From positions 1 to 5,319 of the forward strand of contig JAQVKB010000095.1 of the NCBI GenBank assembly GCA_028694875.1: a stretch of DNA of 5,319 nt, given 5' to 3'. The position numbers and the translations under genes were made by a program. Positions 1 to 5,319 of the stretch are shown in pieces. The stretch is from Candidatus Izemoplasmatales bacterium. GTDB taxonomy: Bacteria; Bacillota_I; Bacilli_A; Izemoplasmatales; Hujiaoplasmataceae. The notes below the pieces were generated by a model. It saw only the letters and a program-made list of their open reading frames with translations. It searched no databases and had not been told where the DNA came from. The first letter of the stretch is position 1; every line of letters begins with the position of its first letter.

Positions 1-736
1 ACTCGGGTAATTCCGAAGACTTATCCAGTAATCTTGTCGCCGCTTGATACCCGCCATTAAACCCGAATGATTCAGCTTCTTCAAAGTGTGGATGCATTAA
101 TGGCATTTCCATCTTCGCCATCAAGGACTCAAAGGCACCTAAGCGCGTCCAAAATGCGCGTGAAGTGAGTGGCCCGGTCACGCACGCAATCTTGGTAAAA
201 CCAAGGGAACGCGCATGATCAATCCCAAGACGGATACCTTGTTCATCATCGGAAAAAACACTATTGAGGTTAGGCATCGCAATATCGGTGGAGATGGATG
301 GAATATCACTGTCAACCAATTCTCGGATATTGACGCGATTAAAGTCGCCAGATACAATCAAGACGCCATCGACTTTCTTGTTGCGACACCATTGAAGGTA
401 GGTCAATTCATTTTGACCAAGTTTGTTAACAATAAAGACAATCTCATATCCTTCCTTCTCGACATAATTCTTGAAGTGTTGAATGATACTCGCGAAGAAG
501 GGATGCTCCAAACCAATCAAAGAAATATCTGCGAACACCACGCCAATCGTCCAGCTATGTTTGGATTTTAAGATTCGAGCGTTGGTATCTGCAACATAAC
601 CTGTATCACGAATGTAGGTCAAAACGCGTTCTCTCGTGGCATTGGAAACATTGCCATTTTGATGAATGATTTTGGATATCGTCCCTGGAGACAGATTCAT
701 GGCTTTGGCCACGTCGTAAATAGTTTGTCTCATCAT
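1..736 (-). CDS. LacI/GalR-family transcriptional regulator, 3' end outside window
   Basis: This is a DNA-binding repressor of the LacI/GalR family, which normally binds a sugar-like effector and releases an operator. The first 245 codons are present and open to the left edge; family members usually have about 330-340 residues, so roughly the last quarter is missing. Residues 5-24 form the helix-turn-helix (TIYDVAKAMNLSPGTISK), followed by NGNVSNATRERV and the hinge motif ARILKSK (53-59), whose Leu is the family's minor-groove wedge. The periplasmic-binding-like core begins at WTIGVVFAD (62-70) and has HPFF (78-81), KVDGVLIVSGD, SDDEQG and TGPLTSRAFWTRLGAF, all at the expected family positions. 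Two ATG codons lie in tandem at 736 and 733; both fit the ribosome binding site (spacing 6 or 9), so the true start may be 733. The gene has its own promoter just after the upstream gene's terminator. The effector sugar cannot be inferred. Confidence 0.95.
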   Translation of the reverse strand, partial: MMRQTIYDVAKAMNLSPGTISKIIHQNGNVSNATRERVLTYIRDTGYVADTNARILKSKHSWTIGVVFADISLIGLEHPFFASIIQHFKNYVEKEGYEIVFIVNKLGQNELTYLQWCRNKKVDGVLIVSGDFNRVNIRELVDSDIPSISTDIAMPNLNSVFSDDEQGIRLGIDHARSLGFTKIACVTGPLTSRAFWTRLGAFESLMAKMEMPLMHPHFEEAESFGFNGGYQAATRLLDKSSELPE

Positions 737-742
737 GCACGA

Positions 743-749
743 CCTTTCT
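743..749 (-). promoter_or_regulatory. Ribosome binding site of the LacI-family gene
   Basis: On the minus strand AGAAAGG lies 6 bases before the ATG at 736 and 9 bases before the ATG at 733. It supports a start here but does not choose between the two tandem ATGs. Confidence 0.75.
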
Positions 750-759
750 CTGAATACAA

Positions 760-788
760 ATTATACATGATTTCAAGTTTCCAAACAA
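760..788 (-). promoter_or_regulatory. Sigma-A/sigma-70 type promoter of the LacI-family gene
   Basis: On the minus strand the -35 box TTGTTT (783-788) and a perfect -10 box TATAAT (760-765) are separated by exactly 17 bases. Transcription would start near 753, giving a leader of only about 17 bases that contains the Shine-Dalgarno sequence. The promoter sits about 13 bases downstream of the T-tract ending the preceding gene, so the regulator has its own transcription start. No convincing LacI-type operator (a long palindrome with a central CG) overlaps it. Confidence 0.8.
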
Positions 789-800
789 TCTCTCTCACGT

Positions 801-837
801 AAAAATAACGCAAGGCGGGCCGGAAAGGCCCGCCTTG
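801..837 (-). terminator. Rho-independent terminator of the large repeat-protein gene
   Basis: Positions 811-821 and 827-837 form an uninterrupted 11-bp GC-rich stem (CAAGGCGGGCC with GGCCCGCCTTG) and a 5-base loop. Read on the minus strand the stem is followed by CGTTATTTTT (810-801), a usable U-tract. The stem begins 24 bases after the stop codon at 862-864. On the plus strand no T-tract follows the hairpin, so it works only in the minus direction. Confidence 0.92.
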
Positions 838-861
838 GTGGGAGGAAGTCCGGTAGTTCTG

Positions 862-3800
862 TTAGTTCACGGTTACGGAACGTGTCACTACAGTTTCATT
901 TCCGGATTTATCCGTTAACGTGTAAGTAATCGTGTAAACGCCAGCTGTGGAAGAATCAAACACATAGGCATCTGCGACAACGCTGATTTGATCGCCAGTC
1001 ACGACGATATCCCCAGCGTTGAGTGTGCCATCGTAAACATCATCCACGAGAATTCCAGCCATAGGATCAAAGGTATCTCCAGCCGTAATGGCAACATCAG
1101 TAGCACCCACAATAAATGGAGCAGTGGTGTCTTTGACCATACCAACTTGTTCAATGGTAATGTTATCGAAGTAAATGGTGGTTTCAACCGATGTTGTACC
1201 TACCAAGCCGAGGAAGAAGGCAAACTTTCCATTCACAAATGTCGCGGATTTTGGTAAGCAAACATACGTAGTATAGGTAACCCAATCTGTCGTTAAGTTG
1301 AAGATTTCATCATAAAGACGCGTCGTTGAGGAAATGCCGCCTTCTACGGCCATTTGGATTGGACGCGCGATGTCCGCCTTCGCCATAAATGTAATCTTGT
1401 AAATCGATCCCGATTCGATGGTACGATTTTGTTGGAAGAATTGAACACCATAAGGTACCGTACCTAATGCCGTCACATTGATGGTTGCAATACCATCTGC
1501 GACTTCCGCTGTAAAGGCACCCGTACCACTGATCTTCCAATACCAACCATTTTCCGTAACACTAGCCGCTTGATCGATTTCCATATCGCCATTCACCAAT
1601 GTCCAAGCTGAGGCTGGCAAGGTTGCCACGACGGAAACGACTCTTGTAAAGGTTCCTACATTACCGTAGGAATCGCGAACCGAGTAAGTTAGTGTATAGT
1701 CGCCAACGGTATCCGTATCGACGGTTCCGGTGACTTTGATATGGGCTGGCAATAAGGATTTATCGAAGTTGTCCCATGGGGAGACTCCGAGCATCGGGTT
1801 GAAAACTTCGCCTTGAAGAACGAGCGTATCATCGACACCATAAATCACAGGAGCCATCGTATCGACGACACTATTCACGAGTTCGACAGTAATGTCGTCT
1901 AAGTAAATATCCGTAGGGACAGAGTCGTTCAAGACCGCACCCATAAAGAATGCAAACTTCGCATTGGTAATCGATGGAGAATTGTATACGAAGTAATACG
2001 TATAAGTGACCCAATCGCCCGTTAAGTAGGTATCAATGTCAAAGAGACGAGCATAGGTCGATCCGTTTTCGACAACCATCTTGATCGGACGAGGATCATC
2101 CGCTTTGGCCGTAAATGTAATTTTGTATATATCACCTTGATGAATTGTGCGGTTCAACAGATTCAATTGAACGCCATGAGGTACATCACCAATGCTGGTC
2201 ACATGCACTTCGACTTGACCATTTTGAATGGCGAGCGTGAAGGCACCTCCGGTCGAAGTCTTCCAAGACCATCCCGCCAAATCGCTTTCGAGTTGATCTA
2301 CAGAGAAATCGCCATTCGGAATCACGAAAACACTGGTTTCTGGTGTGTCGCGAACCACAACAGTTCTCGTCACAACCGTTTCATTTCCAGATTGCTCCGT
2401 TAAGGTGTATGTGACAGTATAGGTTCCAGCGACGGACGAATCGAAGGAATAAACACCTTCGGTATTCGAGACTTGATCGCCGGTAACCACGATATTCGTG
2501 ATGCCAAGAGATTTGTCATAAATATCGAATACAGAAACACCCGCCAGAACATCAAACGTGTCTCCAACAAGGATATCCGCATCCGTGATGCCTACAAGAA
2601 TCGGATCAGAAGTGTCTGTGGCGACGCCGATTTGTTCGATGACGACATCATCAAAATAGATGGTCGTAGGAACAGAAGTCGTACCAACCAGTCCGAGGAA
2701 GAAAGCAAATTTGCCGTTTGTGAATCCAAATACATTCGAGAAAGTCACAGTGGTTTCATAAGTGGCCCATTCGGTGGTCAAATCAAAGATGGTGTCGTAA
2801 AGTCTTGTCGTCGAGGATGCACTACCTTCGATGGCCATTTGGATCGGACGAGCAATGTCCGCCTTCGCTTTGAAGGAAATCTTGTAAATCGCTCCTTCTT
2901 CAAGAATACGATCTTGTTGGAAGAATTGAACGCCATACGTCGCTGTACCTAAAGCCGTCACGTTGATGGCCGCGACGCCACCCGAGATTGCCGCGGTAAA
3001 GGCACCGGTTCCACTGGTCTTCCAATACCAACCATTGGTCGTAAGCGATTCAGGTTGGTCAATGTCCATGTTGCCATTCACGAGAGTGAAACTGGAATCA
3101 AACGGCATTGCAGCGACAACAGAAATCGTTCTAGTATAAGATGCTGTATTTCCAGAAGCATCCGTTAAGGAATAAGTTAAAAGGTAATCTCCGACTGTCG
3201 CGGTATCTACAGTGCCAGTCACAGTCACATCGGTCGTCGATAATACTTTATCTTGGAAGTCCCAAACTTTGACACCGAGCATCGGATCAAAAGTCGAGCC
3301 TTGAAGAACCGTTTCATCTTGAACGCCAACGAGGGTTGGGCTTTGGGTATCCGTAATCGATTCTGCTGTGACGATGTTCACGTCATCCAGATAAATTGTC
3401 GTGGGGACACTTGTGCCAAGAACCGCACCCAAGAAGAAGCCAAATTTCGCGTTGGTAATGCCATCGATTGCATAATGGAATTCGATGGTATAAGTTTGCC
3501 ATTCGGTCGTTAACATCACATCGTAATCCATCAAACGAGCATAGGTAGAGCCGTTTTCAAGAATGACTTTGATAGGACGAGGCATGTCCGCTTTGGCTTT
3601 GAACGTAATCACGTAATAGGTATCGGTCACGGTGACACGGTTCGTTTGATAGAACTGGACCCCATGAGGAACGAGCCCTGGGTTGGTGACGTTGATTTCG
3701 GCAACACCATTGACGATCTTCGCAGTAAAAGCGCCGCCAGTGGATGTCTTCCAATACCAACCGTCATCGGTCACAGGAACGTATTGATCCTTCGAGAAAT

Positions 3801-5319
3801 CGCCATTGACGACGACCCATGTGGATGGAGCGATGCCTTCTTGAACGGTGACAATACGAGTTACGGTAACGCTGTTTCCAGACGCATCCGTAATCGTGTA
3901 GGTTAACGTATATTCGCCAACAACGGCAGTGTCAAGGGTATCAAGACCATCGATGGTGATATCGGTAACACGGAGTGTCAGATCACGATCATCCGTCACA
4001 TCAATACCGTATAGCGCGTCAAATGTCGTACCGACTTCGATAGTAATGTCATCCGCACCGGTAATTTCAGGAGCTTCGGTGTCAATAATCGTCGGAATCG
4101 CTTCAATCACGATGTTGTCGATATAGAATGTGGTTGGAACGCTTGCTGAATTGACAAGACCGAGGAAGAATCCAAACTTGCCGTTGTTCATGCTCGCATT
4201 CGCATGGAAGTATTCAAACGTGTATGTCGTCATGGTGGTCGTCAAATCAAAAGTATGATCGAATTGACGGACATAAGACGCATTTTCAAAGACGACTTGG
4301 ATTGGCGTTGGATTATCAACTTTCGCATCAAAGGAGATGCGGTAAGTTCTGCCTTGTTCAATGCTTCTGTTCAACAGATAGAATTGGACGCCATAGGAGA
4401 CATTTCCAAGAACGCTAACTTGAATAACAGCTTGTCCACCGGTAATTTCGGCATTGAATTGTGCGGTGTTATCGCCACCGGTTTTCCAAAGCCATCCATC
4501 GCTTGAGGAAGACGCTTGATCGGTCGAGAAATCTGGATTTGGTACGACGAATACGGAAGCCGGAGGCGTAGTCGAAACCGTAATGGTCCGTGTTGCCGTC
4601 GCAATGTTTCCAGATTCATCTTCCACAGTATAAGTGAGGGTGTATTCTCCAACAGTATTGATATCGAGCGTGCCCGTGACTTCAATGTCATTCACGGTGA
4701 GTGTCGTATCATAATCATCTTGTACGCTCACACCAGCCAACGGATCAAAAGGAATACCGACTTCGACCACATATGGTGTCAAACCTGTCATCACAGGAGC
4801 AGTGTGATCGCCAGGGAGTTCTTCCAATTCAGTAATGACGATGTCATCGAGATACACCGTCGTCGCGACTGAAGTCGTACCGATGTTACCGAGGAAGAAT
4901 CCAAGCTTTCCAGCATCTGTCGTAGGTAATGTGACTTCGAACGCGAAGGTATAGGTAACCCAATCGGTGGTAAGATCGACTGTGGTTGTCCAATATCTCG
5001 TATAATCCGTTCTTCTTTCCAATTGAACGATCATCGGACGAACGTCATCCGCTTTGGCTTTGAACGACAATTGATAAATTTTGCCGGTTTCGACCAAACG
5101 ATCGACTTGGGAGAATTGGTTCGAATACGTCAAGTTGCCAACGGCGGTGACATGATACTGTAACACACCTTCGACGATCTCTACTGAACTCGCGCCGCCT
5201 TCTCCAGCCCAATGGCCCCAAGGTTCCTCAAGCGGATCCTCGAAATCGCCATTGACGATATAAAATTCTGTCAGTAACGCTTCAAGCACACGAAGCGTTC
5301 GTTCTGCGGATGCGGAGTT
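862..5319 (-). CDS. Multi-domain carbohydrate-binding protein with six CBM4/9-like plus DUF5011 Ig-like units; 5' end outside window
   Basis: This open frame fills the right of the window (1485 residues, numbered from codon 5319-5317) and ends with TAA at 862-864. Six units alternate a CBM4/9-like beta-sandwich and a DUF5011-type Ig-like domain. The CBMs lie at about 20-164, 256-406, 501-650, 744-895, 997-1146 and 1239-1390; the Ig domains at 171-248, 413-492, 657-735, 902-989, 1153-1231 and 1397-1485. CBM hallmarks are an initial NGDF-like motif, GWxWK, YGVQF, ISFKAKAD, LTTxWxTYT, FFLG and a closing YLDDI strand. Ig hallmarks are DTxAP, FDPxxGV, DxxD, TVGxYTLTY, D-S-GN and a final TRTVTV strand. 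In known families CBM4/9 domains bind polysaccharides outside the cell and these Ig domains act as spacers; that role is inferred here. There is no transmembrane segment, LPXTG, SLH or dockerin, and only one Cys (residue 1354). The frame is open to the right edge, so signal peptide and any catalytic domain would be upstream. A GTG at 5289 is not credited as the start. A terminator follows closely. Confidence 0.93.
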   Translation of the reverse strand, partial: NSASAERTLRVLEALLTEFYIVNGDFEDPLEEPWGHWAGEGGASSVEIVEGVLQYHVTAVGNLTYSNQFSQVDRLVETGKIYQLSFKAKADDVRPMIVQLERRTDYTRYWTTTVDLTTDWVTYTFAFEVTLPTTDAGKLGFFLGNIGTTSVATTVYLDDIVITELEELPGDHTAPVMTGLTPYVVEVGIPFDPLAGVSVQDDYDTTLTVNDIEVTGTLDINTVGEYTLTYTVEDESGNIATATRTITVSTTPPASVFVVPNPDFSTDQASSSSDGWLWKTGGDNTAQFNAEITGGQAVIQVSVLGNVSYGVQFYLLNRSIEQGRTYRISFDAKVDNPTPIQVVFENASYVRQFDHTFDLTTTMTTYTFEYFHANASMNNGKFGFFLGLVNSASVPTTFYIDNIVIEAIPTIIDTEAPEITGADDITIEVGTTFDALYGIDVTDDRDLTLRVTDITIDGLDTLDTAVVGEYTLTYTITDASGNSVTVTRIVTVQEGIAPSTWVVVNGDFSKDQYVPVTDDGWYWKTSTGGAFTAKIVNGVAEINVTNPGLVPHGVQFYQTNRVTVTDTYYVITFKAKADMPRPIKVILENGSTYARLMDYDVMLTTEWQTYTIEFHYAIDGITNAKFGFFLGAVLGTSVPTTIYLDDVNIVTAESITDTQSPTLVGVQDETVLQGSTFDPMLGVKVWDFQDKVLSTTDVTVTGTVDTATVGDYLLTYSLTDASGNTASYTRTISVVAAMPFDSSFTLVNGNMDIDQPESLTTNGWYWKTSGTGAFTAAISGGVAAINVTALGTATYGVQFFQQDRILEEGAIYKISFKAKADIARPIQMAIEGSASSTTRLYDTIFDLTTEWATYETTVTFSNVFGFTNGKFAFFLGLVGTTSVPTTIYFDDVVIEQIGVATDTSDPILVGITDADILVGDTFDVLAGVSVFDIYDKSLGITNIVVTGDQVSNTEGVYSFDSSVAGTYTVTYTLTEQSGNETVVTRTVVVRDTPETSVFVIPNGDFSVDQLESDLAGWSWKTSTGGAFTLAIQNGQVEVHVTSIGDVPHGVQLNLLNRTIHQGDIYKITFTAKADDPRPIKMVVENGSTYARLFDIDTYLTGDWVTYTYYFVYNSPSITNAKFAFFMGAVLNDSVPTDIYLDDITVELVNSVVDTMAPVIYGVDDTLVLQGEVFNPMLGVSPWDNFDKSLLPAHIKVTGTVDTDTVGDYTLTYSVRDSYGNVGTFTRVVSVVATLPASAWTLVNGDMEIDQAASVTENGWYWKISGTGAFTAEVADGIATINVTALGTVPYGVQFFQQNRTIESGSIYKITFMAKADIARPIQMAVEGGISSTTRLYDEIFNLTTDWVTYTTYVCLPKSATFVNGKFAFFLGLVGTTSVETTIYFDNITIEQVGMVKDTTAPFIVGATDVAITAGDTFDPMAGILVDDVYDGTLNAGDIVVTGDQISVVADAYVFDSSTAGVYTITYTLTDKSGNETVVTRSVTVN
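865..1605 (-). repeat. Unit 6 (type B): CBM4/9-like domain plus long terminal Ig-like domain
   Basis: CBM residues 1239-1390 (1150-1605) start WTLVNGDMEIDQ and contain SGTGAFTA, YGVQFFQQNR, ADIARPIQMA, SSTTRLYD and KFAFFLGLVGTTSV. The protein's only Cys lies in YVCLPKS (residue 1354, codon 1258-1260), in the segment where units 4 and 6 differ most. Ig residues 1397-1485 (865-1131) have the same long loop as unit 4 (GDQISVVADAYVFDSS). The final strand, TRSVTVN, runs into the stop codon with no tail. Confidence 0.88.
1627..2331 (-). repeat. Unit 5 (type A): CBM4/9-like domain plus Ig-like domain
   Basis: CBM residues 997-1146 (1882-2331) start VFVIPNGDFS and contain GWSWKTSTGGAF, PHGVQLNLLNR, ENGSTYARL and NAKFAFFMGAVL. 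Ig residues 1153-1231 (1627-1863) contain VLQGEVFNPMLGVSPWD, GTVDTDTVGDY and end VVSVV. It is the counterpart of unit 3. The start (VFVIPNGDF) and the LLNR segment instead resemble unit 2, so it may be a mosaic. Confidence 0.88.
2353..3090 (-). repeat. Unit 4 (type B): CBM4/9-like domain plus long Ig-like domain
   Basis: CBM residues 744-895 (2635-3090) begin FTLVNGNMDIDQ and contain KTSGTGAF, YGVQFFQQDR, ADIARPIQMA, SSTTRLYD and KFAFFLGLVGTTSV. Ig residues 902-989 (2353-2616) are 88 residues, 8-10 longer than Ig domains 1, 2, 3 and 5, because of extra sequence at GDQVSNTEGVYSFDSS. The CBM matches that of unit 6 at about 70% of 152 ungapped positions (hand count). Confidence 0.88.
3115..3819 (-). 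repeat. Unit 3 (type A): CBM4/9-like domain plus Ig-like domain
   Basis: CBM residues 501-650 (3370-3819) contain VNGDFSKDQ, GWYWKTSTGGAF, PHGVQFYQTNR, ENGSTYARL and NAKFGFFLGAVL. Ig residues 657-735 (3115-3351) contain VLQGSTFDPMLGVKVWD, VTGTVDTATVGDY and end TISVV. ENGSTYARL, GAVL, PMLGV plus WD, and the GTVDT turn recur in unit 5 but not in units 4 and 6. These define type A. Confidence 0.88.
3844..4554 (-). repeat. Unit 2: CBM4/9-like domain plus Ig-like domain
   Basis: CBM residues 256-406 (4102-4554) start VFVVPNPDFS, with Pro replacing the usual Gly of NGDF, and contain DGWLWKT, YGVQFYLLNR and KFGFFLGLV. Ig residues 413-492 (3844-4083) start DTEAPEITG and contain VVGEYTLTY and DASGN. 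The DxxD motif reads DDRD. It does not pair closely with either later unit type. Confidence 0.85.
4576..5262 (-). repeat. Unit 1: CBM4/9-like domain plus Ig-like domain (divergent)
   Basis: CBM residues 20-164 (4828-5262) start IVNGDFEDP and end VYLDDIVIT; Ig residues 171-248 (4576-4809) start DHTAPVMTG and end TRTITV. This CBM departs most from the others: it has WGHWAG where units 2-6 have GWxWK, and YSNQF where they have GVQF/GVQL. The Ig domain is typical, with FDPLAGV, DDYD and TVGEYTLTY. It is probably the oldest or a functionally distinct copy. Confidence 0.85.

Noticed and set aside
215..571. Open frame of 118 codons on the plus strand
   Set aside because: It lies entirely antisense to the well-supported LacI-family gene, and its translation resembles no family I recognise.
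777..786. Inverted repeat GTTTCCAAAC as a LacI-type operator
   Set aside because: The arms are only 4 bp, the centre is CC rather than CG, and the symmetry does not extend outward. It could easily be chance.
606..788. Open frame of 60 codons on the minus strand
   Set aside because: It overlaps the LacI N-terminus in another frame and its start would lie inside the -35 box; the LacI frame explains this DNA.
2473..2952. Plus-strand open frame of 159 codons opposite unit 4
   Set aside because: It is antisense to the repeat protein. Similar antisense frames recur opposite the same part of other units (for example 988-1257), as expected from mirrored codon composition.
4516..4872. Plus-strand open frame of 118 codons opposite units 1-2
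   Set aside because: It is an antisense shadow with Arg/Ile-rich, low-complexity composition and no domain signal.
5287..5289. GTG codon as the start of the large gene
   Set aside because: The frame stays open to the window edge (upstream codons read NSASAERTLR), no signal peptide follows the GTG, and a secreted array protein would need one.
862..5319. CRISPR or satellite-like DNA array suggested by the periodicity
   Set aside because: The period (about 730 bases) and the in-frame protein conservation with diverged DNA show protein-domain repeats rather than non-coding repeats.

Overview
The window holds two protein-coding genes, both on the minus strand and both cut by a window edge. The right 84% (862-5319) is the 3' part of one very large gene for a modular, probably secreted protein. 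The left 14% (1-736) is the 5' part of a LacI/GalR-family transcriptional regulator. The 125-base gap between them carries an intrinsic terminator for the large gene, then a near-consensus promoter and a ribosome binding site for the regulator.

The large protein has 1485 residues in the window and no start codon is visible. It consists of six tandem units of about 240 residues. Each unit pairs a CBM4/9-like (CenC-type) carbohydrate-binding beta-sandwich of about 150 residues with a DUF5011-type bacterial Ig-like domain of 78-89 residues. The last Ig domain runs straight into the stop codon, with no sortase signal, SLH domain or dockerin. A short, probably helical segment precedes the first unit, so whatever catalytic, signal or anchoring part exists lies beyond the right edge. 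The units form a higher-order pattern: 3 resembles 5 and 4 resembles 6, which points to duplication of a two-unit block.

The organism is a bacterium using the standard stop codons with TGG for Trp. The sigma-A-type promoter, the AG-rich Shine-Dalgarno sequence and the CBM4/9 plus DUF5011 architecture suggest a Firmicutes or Mycoplasmatota-like lineage (Acholeplasma/Izemoplasma-type proteins look similar). This placement is tentative because no taxonomic marker is present.

The working picture is a cell-surface or secreted polysaccharide-binding (perhaps polysaccharide-degrading) protein next to a sugar-responsive repressor. The terminator and separate promoter mean the two genes are expressed independently. 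Whether the regulator controls the large gene cannot be read from this window. No RNA genes, insertion sequences, CRISPR arrays or attachment sites were seen.
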